NCBI RefSeq assembly: GCF_018717645.1
Contig: NZ_JAFLHG010000002.1
Coordinates: 248,001-312,000, forward strand
Length of the DNA stretch: 64,000 bases
Source of the DNA: Microbacterium flavum
Lineage (GTDB): Bacteria; Actinomycetota; Actinomycetes; Actinomycetales; Microbacteriaceae
Reading direction: 5' to 3'
The notes under the pieces are model-generated. The model saw only the letters and a program-made list of their open reading frames with translations, ran no database searches and was not told the origin of the DNA. A program made the translations under genes and the position numbers. Below are positions 8,961 to 16,528 of this stretch, piece after piece. The first letter of the stretch is position 1; each line of letters begins with the position of its first letter.

Positions 8961-8966
8961 ACGCTA
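8961..8966 (-). promoter_or_regulatory. Candidate -10 box for the lipoprotein pair
   Basis: TAGCGT on the minus strand, 7 bp before the ATG at 8953. It decides against the GTG at 8962, which it overlaps. Confidence 0.45.
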
Positions 8967-9008
8967 GTCAGTCGCGCGGCGCTGGTCCGCGATTATCCAC
9001 AGTGCGGT

Positions 9009-9014
9009 TAGTCT
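9009..9014 (+). promoter_or_regulatory. Candidate -10 box for the YchJ-family gene
   Basis: TAGTCT, 7 bp before the ATG at 9022 with no Shine-Dalgarno sequence between them. Confidence 0.45.
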
Positions 9015-9021
9015 CGACGCC

Positions 9022-9456
9022 ATGTCCTTCGGAGCCGCCGCGCACCGTGCCCGTCCGCACGGCTCGCGCTGTCCGTGCGGCGGCGAGACGTTCGGTGCCT
9101 GCTGCGGCCCTCTCCTCGACGGGGCGGCGGCGGCCACCGCGGTGGAGCTCATGCGCTCACGCTTCACGGCATTCGCCGTCGGCGACGCCGGATACCTGCT
9201 GCGGACGTGGCATCCGATGACCTCTCCCGCGTCGCTCGACCTCGACGCCGGGCTGCGCTGGGAACGGTTGGAGATCGTGCGCACCGCAGCCGGCGGTCCG
9301 GACGACGCGCGCGGCATCGTCGAGTTCCGCGCCCACTGGCGAGCGAGCGGCTCGGGCGAGCGGGGCGTCCTGCACGAGACGAGCCGGTTCCGACGCGCGG
9401 CGGGCGGCTGGCTCTATGTGGACGGCGACGTCGACGAGGGCGCGCAGCGCCGCTGA
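9022..9456 (+). CDS. YchJ-family (UPF0225) protein
   Basis: 144 residues. The N-terminus has a SEC-C-like metal-binding cluster (C17-P-C19 ... C27-C28 in GSRCPCGGETFGACCG). The YchJ core follows: LMRSRFTAFAVGDAGYLLRTWHP, then IVEFRAHWR and LHETSRFRR...GWLYVDG. The fold is NTF2-like and the biochemical role of the family is undefined. Short and monocistronic; a -10 box precedes it closely. Confidence 0.88.
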   Translation: MSFGAAAHRARPHGSRCPCGGETFGACCGPLLDGAAAATAVELMRSRFTAFAVGDAGYLLRTWHPMTSPASLDLDAGLRWERLEIVRTAAGGPDDARGIVEFRAHWRASGSGERGVLHETSRFRRAAGGWLYVDGDVDEGAQRR

Positions 9457-9464
9457 CCGCGGCG

Positions 9465-9470
9465 TACGGT
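9465..9470 (+). promoter_or_regulatory. Candidate -10 box for the cation diffusion facilitator gene
   Basis: TACGGT, 6 bp before the ATG at 9477. It lies 9 bp downstream of the YchJ-gene stop, so the transporter may have its own leaderless transcript. Confidence 0.4.
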
Positions 9471-9476
9471 GAGGAC

Positions 9477-10472
9477 ATGTCTCCCACGCGCCCCGACCCC
9501 GCCGCAGCCGCCGCGGAGGCCCGACCGGAGTCGATCGCCACTGTTCTCATCGCCCTCGGCGCCAACCTGTTGATCGCCGTCGCGAAGACGTTCGCCGCGG
9601 CGCTCACGGGGGCGGCCTCCATGGTCGCGGAGGCCGCGCACTCGTGGGCCGACACCGGCAACGAGGTGTTCCTCTACATCGCGGCGCGACGCAGCACGAA
9701 GGCCGCGGACCCGAAGCATCCCTACGGATACGGGCGTGATGCCTACGTCTGGTCGCTGTTCGCCGCGTTCGGCCTCTTCACGATCGGCGCCGGCGTGTCG
9801 ATCATGCACGGGATCCAGGAGCTCATCGATCCCGAACCTGCCGACCGGTTCGTCATCTCCTACGTCGTGCTCGGGATCGCGTTCGTCCTGGAGGGGACGT
9901 CATTCCTGCAGGCGACGCGGCAGTCCCGCCGCGAGGCCGCCGCGTCCCACCGCGATCTGCTCGATCACGTCATGAGCACGTCCGACCCCACACTGCGTGC
10001 CGTCTTCTTCGAGGATGCCGCGGCTCTCATCGGTCTCGTCATCGCGTTCGCCGGAATCCTCGCTCATCAGCTGACGGGCTCTGCGGTACCGGACGCCGTG
10101 GGCTCGATCCTCGTCGGTGTGCTGCTCGCTGTCGTCGCGATCCTCCTCATCCGCCAGAACCGCCGCTTCCTGGTCGGTGTCGCGGTGGACCCGGAGCTCC
10201 GCGCGGCCGCGCTGGGGCGCCTCCTGGAGCATCCCGCCATCGCGCAGGTGACGTATCTGCACATCGAGTACGTGGGACCTGGACGGGTGTTCCTCGTCGC
10301 CGCCGTCGACCTGGACGGGGACACCGCGGAACACGAGGTCGCCGCGACCCTCAACGAGATCGAGGACGAGCTCGCGAAGAGCCCCCGCGTCGCCTGGGCG
10401 GTGCTCACCCTGTCGCGCCCGGGCGCGCCGGTCCTCGACCCGATCCACCCCGCGGATCCGCTCCGCGGCTGA
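9477..10472 (+). CDS. Cation diffusion facilitator family transporter
   Basis: 331 residues. Six hydrophobic helices between about residues 20 and 225, with the TM2 signature HSWADTGNE and a second acidic site FFEDAAALIGL in the TM5 region, followed by a cytoplasmic C-terminal domain (VAVDPELRAAAL...) typical of CDF metal efflux proteins. It probably exports a divalent cation such as Zn or Mn in exchange for protons; the specificity cannot be read from the sequence. ATG at 9477 is chosen over a longer open frame because the upstream part is a shadow of the YchJ-family gene. Confidence 0.9.
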   Translation: MSPTRPDPAAAAAEARPESIATVLIALGANLLIAVAKTFAAALTGAASMVAEAAHSWADTGNEVFLYIAARRSTKAADPKHPYGYGRDAYVWSLFAAFGLFTIGAGVSIMHGIQELIDPEPADRFVISYVVLGIAFVLEGTSFLQATRQSRREAAASHRDLLDHVMSTSDPTLRAVFFEDAAALIGLVIAFAGILAHQLTGSAVPDAVGSILVGVLLAVVAILLIRQNRRFLVGVAVDPELRAAALGRLLEHPAIAQVTYLHIEYVGPGRVFLVAAVDLDGDTAEHEVAATLNEIEDELAKSPRVAWAVLTLSRPGAPVLDPIHPADPLRG

Positions 10473-10486
10473 GGTGCCTGCTCTGA

Positions 10487-10631
10487 TAGCATGGAATGTC
10501 ACGCGTGTGGGCCTTCGGTCGCGCGCGTAGTCGAATGAACATCCCATCGCCGAACTCCCGGCATCCGTTCGCCTTCCGGCGGGCGGGGGAGTGCGGCCCG
10601 ACATCCCAACCATCCAAGGACAACCCACTAC
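10487..10631 (+). promoter_or_regulatory. rpsA leader region with candidate promoter
   Basis: TAGCAT (10487-10492) is a plausible -10 box. About 140 nt of untranslated leader follow, with two possible hairpins: ACGCGTG (10501-10507) with CGCGCGT (10522-10528), and ACTCCC near 10555 with GGGAGT near 10588. CAAGGA lies about 12 bp before the ATG. Leader-mediated autoregulation of S1 is known in other bacteria; here it is only suggested. Confidence 0.35.
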
Positions 10632-12080
10632 ATGACTAACGCAACGACCGCCCCGGCCACCAAGCAGGTCGCCATCAACGACATCGGATCTGCTGAAGAC
10701 TTCCTGGCCGCGGTCGAGAAGACCCTCAAGTTCTTCAACGACGGAGACCTCATCGAAGGCACCGTCGTGAAGATCGACCGCGACGAGGTCCTCCTCGACG
10801 TGGGCTACAAGACCGAGGGTGTCATCCCCTCGCGCGAGCTCTCCATCAAGCACGACGTCGACCCCAACGAGGTCGTCAAGGTCGGCGACGAGGTGGAAGC
10901 CCTCGTCCTCCAGAAGGAGGACAAGGAAGGCCGCCTCATCCTCTCCAAGAAGCGCGCGCAGTACGAGCGCGCGTGGGGCGATGTGGAGAAGATCAAGGAG
11001 AACGACGGCGTCGTCACCGGTTCGGTCATCGAGGTCGTCAAGGGTGGGCTCATCGTCGACATCGGCCTCCGCGGCTTCCTGCCCGCGTCGCTCATCGAGC
11101 TGCGCCGCGTCCGCGACCTGACGCCGTACCTCGGTCAGGAGATCGAGGCGAAGATCCTCGAGCTCGACAAGAACCGCAACAACGTCGTGCTGTCGCGCCG
11201 CGCCCTGCTCGAGCAGACGCAGTCCGAGTCGCGCACCACGTTCCTCAACAACCTCCACAAGGGCCAGGTCCGCAAGGGCGTCGTCTCGTCGATCGTCAAC
11301 TTCGGTGCGTTCGTCGACCTCGGCGGCGTCGACGGTCTCGTCCACGTCTCCGAGCTGTCCTGGAAGCACATCGAGCACGCCTCCGAGGTCGTCGAGGTTG
11401 GCCAGGAGGTCACCGTCGAGATCCTCGAGGTCGACCTCGACCGCGAGCGCGTCTCGTTGTCGCTCAAGGCGACGCAGGAGGACCCGTGGCAGGTCTTCGC
11501 CCGCACCCACGCGATCGGCCAGGTCGCACCGGGCAAGGTCACCAAGCTCGTTCCGTTCGGCGCGTTCGTCCGCGTCGCGGACGGCATCGAGGGCCTCGTG
11601 CACATCTCGGAGCTCTCCGGCAAGCACGTCGAGCTCGCCGAGCAGGTCGTGTCGGTCGGCGAAGAGGTCTTCGTCAAGATCATCGACATCGACCTCGAGC
11701 GTCGCCGCATCTCGCTCTCGCTCAAGCAGGCGAACGAGTCGGTCGACCCCAACGGCACCGAGTTCGACCCGGCGCTGTACGGCATGACCACCGAGTACGA
11801 CGAGAACGGCGAGTACAAGTACCCCGAGGGCTTCGACCCCGAGTCGGGTGCGTGGCTCGAGGGCTTCGACGCTCAGCGCGAGAAGTGGGAGCAGGAGTAC
11901 GCCGGCGCCCAGGCGCGCTGGGAGGCGCACAAGGTCGCCGTCGCGAAGGCGCTCGAGGCCGAGGCGGCAGCCCCGGTCGAGACCGGCTCGTCGAGCTTCT
12001 CCTCCGACACCGCCGGCGGCGGCACGCTCGCCGACGACGAGGCGCTCGCGGCGCTCCGCGAGAAGCTCTCGGGTCGCTGA
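10632..12080 (+). CDS. rpsA: 30S ribosomal protein S1
   Basis: 482 residues, the actinobacterial length. Four S1 (OB-fold) repeats begin near residues 36 (GDLIEGTVVKIDRDEVLLDVGYK), 122, 207 (GQVRKGVVSSIVNFGAFVDLGG) and 293 (GQVAPGKVTKLVPFGAFVRVAD). After the last repeat come a linker and an acidic C-terminal tail. S1 binds mRNA on the 30S subunit. Proteobacterial S1 has six repeats; four is usual in actinobacteria. Codon use is strongly biased to G/C-ending codons, as expected for a highly expressed gene. A strong hairpin terminator follows. Confidence 0.97.
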   Translation: MTNATTAPATKQVAINDIGSAEDFLAAVEKTLKFFNDGDLIEGTVVKIDRDEVLLDVGYKTEGVIPSRELSIKHDVDPNEVVKVGDEVEALVLQKEDKEGRLILSKKRAQYERAWGDVEKIKENDGVVTGSVIEVVKGGLIVDIGLRGFLPASLIELRRVRDLTPYLGQEIEAKILELDKNRNNVVLSRRALLEQTQSESRTTFLNNLHKGQVRKGVVSSIVNFGAFVDLGGVDGLVHVSELSWKHIEHASEVVEVGQEVTVEILEVDLDRERVSLSLKATQEDPWQVFARTHAIGQVAPGKVTKLVPFGAFVRVADGIEGLVHISELSGKHVELAEQVVSVGEEVFVKIIDIDLERRRISLSLKQANESVDPNGTEFDPALYGMTTEYDENGEYKYPEGFDPESGAWLEGFDAQREKWEQEYAGAQARWEAHKVAVAKALEAEAAAPVETGSSSFSSDTAGGGTLADDEALAALREKLSGR

Positions 12081-12127
12081 TCCGCGTTCTGCAGGTCCGG
12101 TAGCGCACCGCGCCACCGATCACCGCA

Positions 12128-12159
12128 CAGGGGCCGACACCTTCGGGTGCCGGCCCCTG
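12128..12159 (+). terminator. Hairpin terminator after rpsA
   Basis: A 14-bp stem with one A.C mismatch (CAGGGGCCGACACC / GGTGCCGGCCCCTG) closed by a TTCG tetraloop, 48 bp past the rpsA stop. No T-run follows, which is usual in high-G+C actinobacteria. Confidence 0.75.
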
Positions 12160-12201
12160 CCGCGTCTGCGCACGCGGGAGCGGTGACACGCGGTAGCGTC
12201 G

Positions 12202-13863
12202 ATGCGTGAGATGCGCATGAAACGACTGACCGCCACGGCGGCGCGAACGTCGCGCGCGGTGTTCCGGTTCGAACCGCGCGACCGGGTCGCGGCGGGCAAC
12301 CAACTCCTGCTGTGCGGCATCGTCGCCGTGCTGTTCGTCGGCGGGATGACGGCCGGCACGCTCGCCCGCCCGGGACTGTTCTCCCTCTCCGCCCTGGGAG
12401 TGGGTGTGGGCGGCATCGCCGCGCTCGCCGTGCCGTGGACGCGTCTTCCCGCGGGGTGGGTCGCCGCCGTCCCCATCCTCGACGTCTTCGCGATCGCAGG
12501 GATGCGGCTGTCGGACCCGCCCGGAGGACTCGGGCTCCTGTGGGCTTTCCCCGCCATGTGGCTCGCATCCCTCGGACGCGCGGGCCTCATCGTCAGCTGC
12601 ACCCTGATCCCCGGCCTCTACTGGGTGGTCCTCCTGATGGGCCCCGGCCCCGCCTTCACCCCGGCGACCCTGCTGCTTCCGCTCGTCATCGTGGCGATCA
12701 GCGCGGCGGGGTACGGATCCGCGAGGCGGTTCGCCGCGCAGCGCGACCTCCTCGATGCCCAAGCGGCACGGCTGGCGTTCGCCCGGGCCGCGGCCGTGCG
12801 CCAGGAGCAGCTCGTCAGCGAAGTGCTCGACACGGTGGACTTCGGCGTCGTCCGCCTGTCCGTCGGGGGCGACATCGTCTACGAGAACGACGCGGTCGGG
12901 CGCTTCAGCAATGCGATCCCCGGACTCCACGCGGCATCCGTGCGTACCGTCCTCCTCGCCGAGGACGGTCGCACGCCGATGGACGCGTTCGACCATCCCC
13001 TCGCGCGGGTGCGGCGCGGGGAGACGTTCGAGGACGTCGTCGTCTGGTCCACGGATGCCGACGGCCGCCGCAGCGCGCTGAGCTTCACCGCGCGACGCCT
13101 CATCGACCATCGTGGTGCGGATTCGGGCGCGGTGGTGGTGGCTCGGGATGTGACGGCCGAGCGCGAGGCGCTCCGCGCACGCGACGACCTCGTGGCCTCC
13201 GTCTCGCACGAGCTGCGCACGCCGCTCACCTCGGTACTCGGGTACCTGGAGCTCGCCCTCGACGAGGAGGGGCTGTCCGAGCGAGCACGCCGCTATCTCG
13301 ACACGGCCCTGGGGAGCGGGGAACGGCTCCTCGCGATCGTCGCGGACATCCTCTCCGCCTCCCGGTCGTCGCGGAACTCCGTCGAGTCCACGGTGAGCGC
13401 ACGCGAAACCGATGTCGTCGAGATCGTGCGGGCATCCGCCGTCTCGCTCACCCCCCTCGCCGCCGACCGGGTGATCAAGCTCTCCGTCACGGGTGCCGAC
13501 CGTGCGACCGCCTTCGCGGATCCGGGACGCCTGCGGCAGGTGGTGGACAATCTCCTCGGGAATGCGATCAAGTTCAACCGCGACGGCGGATCCGTGCACC
13601 TGGACGTCGACACCGACGGGCATCGGACCGTCATCACGGTCACCGACACCGGCATCGGGATCGCCGAAGAGGACCGCGAACGCGTGTTCGAGCGCTTCTT
13701 CCGCGCATCCGACGACGTGGGAGGCAACGGACTCGGTCTCGCCATCAGCCACGACATCGTCACCGCCCACGAGGGCAGTCTCACCGTGACGTCCGAGCCG
13801 GGCGTCGGCTCGACGTTCCGCGTCGAGCTCCCCGTGCACGCGCCCGAGGAGGTGACGCAGTGA
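12202..13863 (+). CDS. Membrane-bound sensor histidine kinase (orphan)
   Basis: 553 residues. Five or six hydrophobic segments (about 34-175) form a membrane sensor, followed by a short coiled region and a PAS-like domain (about 205-315). The HisKA box SVSHELRTPLTSVLGY places the phospho-acceptor at H336. The HATPase_c domain has the N box NLLGNAIKFN, G1 DTGIGI, F box ERFFR and G2 GGNGLGLAIS. No response regulator gene is adjacent. The next gene overlaps by 4 bases and encodes a degenerate-GGDEF membrane protein, so the two are probably translationally coupled. The start is uncertain: ATG at 12202 or 12211 (TAGCGT at 12194-12199 precedes both). Confidence 0.92.
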   Translation: MREMRMKRLTATAARTSRAVFRFEPRDRVAAGNQLLLCGIVAVLFVGGMTAGTLARPGLFSLSALGVGVGGIAALAVPWTRLPAGWVAAVPILDVFAIAGMRLSDPPGGLGLLWAFPAMWLASLGRAGLIVSCTLIPGLYWVVLLMGPGPAFTPATLLLPLVIVAISAAGYGSARRFAAQRDLLDAQAARLAFARAAAVRQEQLVSEVLDTVDFGVVRLSVGGDIVYENDAVGRFSNAIPGLHAASVRTVLLAEDGRTPMDAFDHPLARVRRGETFEDVVVWSTDADGRRSALSFTARRLIDHRGADSGAVVVARDVTAEREALRARDDLVASVSHELRTPLTSVLGYLELALDEEGLSERARRYLDTALGSGERLLAIVADILSASRSSRNSVESTVSARETDVVEIVRASAVSLTPLAADRVIKLSVTGADRATAFADPGRLRQVVDNLLGNAIKFNRDGGSVHLDVDTDGHRTVITVTDTGIGIAEEDRERVFERFFRASDDVGGNGLGLAISHDIVTAHEGSLTVTSEPGVGSTFRVELPVHAPEEVTQ

Positions 13864-15035
13864 GCCTCGACCTGTTCACCGTCACGGTCATGACCGCGCT
13901 CGTGGCCGGCGTCGCGAGCGTCACCTTCATCCTCGAGACGGTGTTCCGCCGCGATTCGGGGCCCGGGCGCCTCTGGGCGGTCGCCTTCTTCTGCGGCGTG
14001 ACGACCACGCTCGCCTACATGGCGTGGTCGGCGGGCGTGGGCGGTGCGATCCCGATCGCCGTCGGCAACACGCTCTTCATCCTCGTGCCCGGCTTCATGT
14101 GGCTCGGCAACCGTCGCTACAACGACCGGTCGATCCGCACGGCCGTGATCTGCGTCGGGGCCCTTGCCGCGGTCGCGTTCGTCGCGGTGCTGGTCGAAGG
14201 CCCCGGTCCCGGTGGATGGGGCGGCTGGGGGGTCATGGCGGCGGGGCTCGTCGCGCTCTTCCTCGCCGCCGCGATCGAGACGCTGCGCCCCCCGCTGCGG
14301 AACCTCCGGTCGGCATGGACCCTGTCTGCCGTGCTCATCGCGGCATCCCTGTTCTACGGCGCGCGTCTCGTCGCCTTCCTCGCGGACGGACCCGATGGCG
14401 GCGTCTTCGTGACCTGGTTCGGGCCGGTGCCGGCCAACCTCTGCACCGTCATCCTGACCGTCGTCGCTGCGATCGTGATGTCCGTGCTGCGCTCGCACCG
14501 GAGCGGGCAGCGTCGCTTCGAGTGGCTGACGCAGGGCGGCGTCGCCGCGGACGGCGTCATGCTCGCCCGCACTTTCGCGGGAGCGAGCGCGGATATCCTC
14601 GAGCGCTCCTCCTGGCGTGCCGACGGGGTCAGTCTGATCGTCATCCGGGTGGAGGGTCTCGACGAGATCCGGCGTGCCTTCGGCACCGAGATCGCCGACG
14701 ACATCAGCCGGGCCTGCCGGGGTGCCGTCCGCCGCTATGCACCGGCATCTGCCATCGTCGGCGAGGATGCGGAGGACCGGCTCGCGGTGTGCACGTCCGC
14801 GACGACGATCGCCGACGCCCGCCGCCTCGGCGCGACGATCTACCGCGGCTGCACGGACGAGCTGTCCGAGGCCGACTCCGGTCTGTTCCCCTTCGTGGGG
14901 GTGGGTGTCGCGGTCACGGCCGACACGGGCTACGACTTCACCGCGATGCTCTCCGCCGCGCGGGAGGCGGCCCGTCGCGCGGCGGAGACGCCGGGCTCCT
15001 CCGTGCTGCTCGGAGCGGTCGACCCTCGGGCGTGA
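13860..15035 (+). CDS. Membrane protein with degenerate GGDEF-like domain
   Basis: 391 residues from a GTG that overlaps the kinase stop (GTGA). Residues 1-210 have about six hydrophobic helices. Residues about 225-385 align in layout with a diguanylate cyclase GGDEF domain (SLIVIRVEGLDEIRRAFGTEIADDI...), but the signature GGDEF position reads VGEDAED (near residue 301), and the expected DxDxFKxxND metal site is replaced by RVEGLDEI. It is therefore unlikely to make c-di-GMP; it could bind GTP or a partner instead. The link to the histidine kinase suggests a shared signalling role. Assigned by pattern only. Confidence 0.75.
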   Translation: MSLDLFTVTVMTALVAGVASVTFILETVFRRDSGPGRLWAVAFFCGVTTTLAYMAWSAGVGGAIPIAVGNTLFILVPGFMWLGNRRYNDRSIRTAVICVGALAAVAFVAVLVEGPGPGGWGGWGVMAAGLVALFLAAAIETLRPPLRNLRSAWTLSAVLIAASLFYGARLVAFLADGPDGGVFVTWFGPVPANLCTVILTVVAAIVMSVLRSHRSGQRRFEWLTQGGVAADGVMLARTFAGASADILERSSWRADGVSLIVIRVEGLDEIRRAFGTEIADDISRACRGAVRRYAPASAIVGEDAEDRLAVCTSATTIADARRLGATIYRGCTDELSEADSGLFPFVGVGVAVTADTGYDFTAMLSAAREAARRAAETPGSSVLLGAVDPRA

Positions 15036-15048
15036 CAGGCTGTCGTCC

Positions 15049-15816
15049 ATGCCCCTTGTCGCTCTCACCGGCGGGATCGCGTCGGGAAAGTCCACGATCG
15101 CGGCTCGCCTCGCCTCCCATGGCGCGGTGGTCGTCGACGCCGACGCCATCGTGCGCGACGTCCAGCGCCCCGGGTCCCCGGTGCTGGTGGCCATCGCCAC
15201 TGCTTTCGGTCAGGACGTCCTGACCTCCGACGGCTCGCTCGACCGGGCAGCGCTCGGCGCCCGCGTGTTCGGGGATGCGGACGCGCTTGGACGGCTGAAC
15301 GCGATCGTGCATCCCGCCGTCCGTGAGGAGTCCGCGCGGCGATTCGCCGTCGCCTTCGCCGCCGACGCGGATGCCGTCGTCGTCTACGACGTTCCTCTCC
15401 TCGTGGAGGCCCGCGTCGACGACCCGTGGGACCTCGTCGTCGTCGCCGACGCCCCCGCCGCGCTGCGTGCCGAGCGTCTCGTGGCCCTGCGGGGGCTGAG
15501 CCCGGAGGCCGCCGCCGCCCGCATCGCGTCTCAGGTGGACGACGAACGGCGCCGCGCGATCGCGGATGTCGTCATCGACACCGCGCGATCAGTGCCGAGG
15601 ACGCTCGCGCAGACCGACGACCTGTGGGCCCGGCTGACGTCGACGACGCCGCCCCCGCAGCACCACGATCGCGACGACGAGGCCGACGAGCAGGATCGCC
15701 GCGATGATCGGCGCGAGGATCGCGCTCACCGCCAGGGCGAGCGAGGACACGTCCTCGGCGCTCGAGAGGACGGGAGCGGCGAGTCCGGCCGTCGCCATGT
15801 TGGCGGCGGGGCGTAG
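15049..15816 (+). CDS. coaE: Dephospho-CoA kinase with unusual C-terminal extension
   Basis: Last step of CoA synthesis: ATP-dependent phosphorylation of dephospho-CoA. P-loop GGIASGKST (8-16), VVVDADAIVRDVQ, the lid/CoA region DVPLLVEARVDD and DVVIDTARS are all typical. The family normally ends around residue 200; here the frame continues to 255 residues. The last ~58 (TTPPPQHHDRDDEADEQDRR...) are very polar and are the antisense reading of the convergent DUF4126 gene, with 228 bp of tail-to-tail overlap. The extension is probably the result of a lost stop codon. ATG at 15049 gives the conserved N-terminus PLVALTGG. Confidence 0.93.
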   Translation: MPLVALTGGIASGKSTIAARLASHGAVVVDADAIVRDVQRPGSPVLVAIATAFGQDVLTSDGSLDRAALGARVFGDADALGRLNAIVHPAVREESARRFAVAFAADADAVVVYDVPLLVEARVDDPWDLVVVADAPAALRAERLVALRGLSPEAAAARIASQVDDERRRAIADVVIDTARSVPRTLAQTDDLWARLTSTTPPPQHHDRDDEADEQDRRDDRREDRAHRQGERGHVLGAREDGSGESGRRHVGGGA

Positions 15817-16203
15817 AGCCGCCTTCGCGACGTGCACCGCCAGGGCGATCACGACGCCGACGACGATCGGGATCCAGGCGCCGTCCGCGAACAGCCCGGA
15901 CGGATCGGTGACCTGCTGTGCACTCGCCCCGGCCCCGAAGGCGATCCCGCCCGACGCCGGGCGGATGACCGTCTGGACGACGTCGTTGACGGAGTCGACG
16001 GCGGGCACCTTGTCCGCGATGATCTCGACGACCAGCAGGATGCCGATGATCCACAGCGCCACGTCGCCCGAGAGCCATGCCCAACCGGCCGGCAGCGTGA
16101 ATGCGGGCACGAGGCGGTCCATCAGGCCGAGTGCGAACAGCGGCATCCACGCGTTGAGGCCCGCGGATGCGGCGAGGCTCGACCCGACGAGGAACTCCAG
16201 CAT
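15589..16203 (-). CDS. DUF4126 family membrane protein
   Basis: 204 residues with several hydrophobic helices: GSSLAASAGLNAWMPLFALGLMDRL at the N-terminus, WIIGILLVVEIIADKVPAVDSVNDVVQTVIRP in the middle, VVIALAVHVAKAALRP, and a last helix IIAAILLVGLVVAIVVL followed by basic RGRRRRRQ. The Asp/Asn-rich pattern around KVPAVDSVND is typical of DUF4126. Function unknown. Its 3' part overlaps coaE on the opposite strand, and the final ~20 residues look like an unselected extension. TACCCT, a -10 box, lies 6 bp before the ATG; the intervening bases are GGAGGA. Confidence 0.85.
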   Translation of the reverse strand: MLEFLVGSSLAASAGLNAWMPLFALGLMDRLVPAFTLPAGWAWLSGDVALWIIGILLVVEIIADKVPAVDSVNDVVQTVIRPASGGIAFGAGASAQQVTDPSGLFADGAWIPIVVGVVIALAVHVAKAALRPAANMATAGLAAPVLSSAEDVSSLALAVSAILAPIIAAILLVGLVVAIVVLRGRRRRRQPGPQVVGLRERPRH

Positions 16204-16209
16204 TCCTCC

Positions 16210-16215
16210 AGGGTA
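16210..16215 (-). promoter_or_regulatory. Candidate -10 box for the DUF4126 gene
   Basis: TACCCT on the minus strand, 6 bp before the ATG at 16203. The GGAGGA between them is too close to the start to be a good Shine-Dalgarno sequence. Confidence 0.4.
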
Positions 16216-16323
16216 GGGATATGCGGGGGATACGCGCGCGCAACGGGCTGTTCATCGGGTCGGCGTACCGTGGCGGCATGACCTGAGCTTCACCCGAGCG
16301 CTCCACCGACGATCGGAGTCGAC

Positions 16324-16443
16324 ATGCGGCACCACATCCCCCTCTTCCGCGGCTCCCGGCGCCGCTCCGATGCCGACACCGACACCGACTGGGACGATTT
16401 CGCCACGGGCGACTTCGAATCCGGGGAGGACGCGGACATCTGA
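16324..16443 (+). CDS. Small acidic protein of unknown function
   Basis: 39 codons: [16 protein letters not shown], then a strongly acidic tail rich in Asp, Thr and Glu ending in EDADI. GGAG lies about 7 bp before the ATG. The codons keep the G/C-ending third-position bias of real genes here. A basic head and acidic tail suggest a binding peptide, but there is no recognisable family. It sits between the DUF4126 and uvrB genes, 85 bp before uvrB. The main doubt is its short length. Confidence 0.5.
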   Translation: MRHHIPLFRGSRRRSDADTDTDWDDFATGDFESGEDADI

Positions 16444-16516
16444 GGCCCGCCCGCGCCGGCTCCTCCGTCTCGCCTCGCCCTCGGCGAACGGCGGCCCGCG
16501 TGTCGGACCCCCCGCC

Positions 16517-16522
16517 TACGCT
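16517..16522 (+). promoter_or_regulatory. Candidate -10 box for uvrB
   Basis: TACGCT, 6 bp before the uvrB ATG at 16529. No LexA-type (SOS) box was recognised next to it by eye. Confidence 0.45.
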
Positions 16523-16528
16523 GGAATC

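Noticed and set aside
9900..12116. 738-residue minus-strand frame opposite rpsA and the CDF gene
   Set aside because: Shadow frame; the plus strand encodes conserved S1 repeats and a CDF transporter.
16204..16528. SOS (LexA) box before uvrB
   Set aside because: No matching palindrome was recognised in the region.
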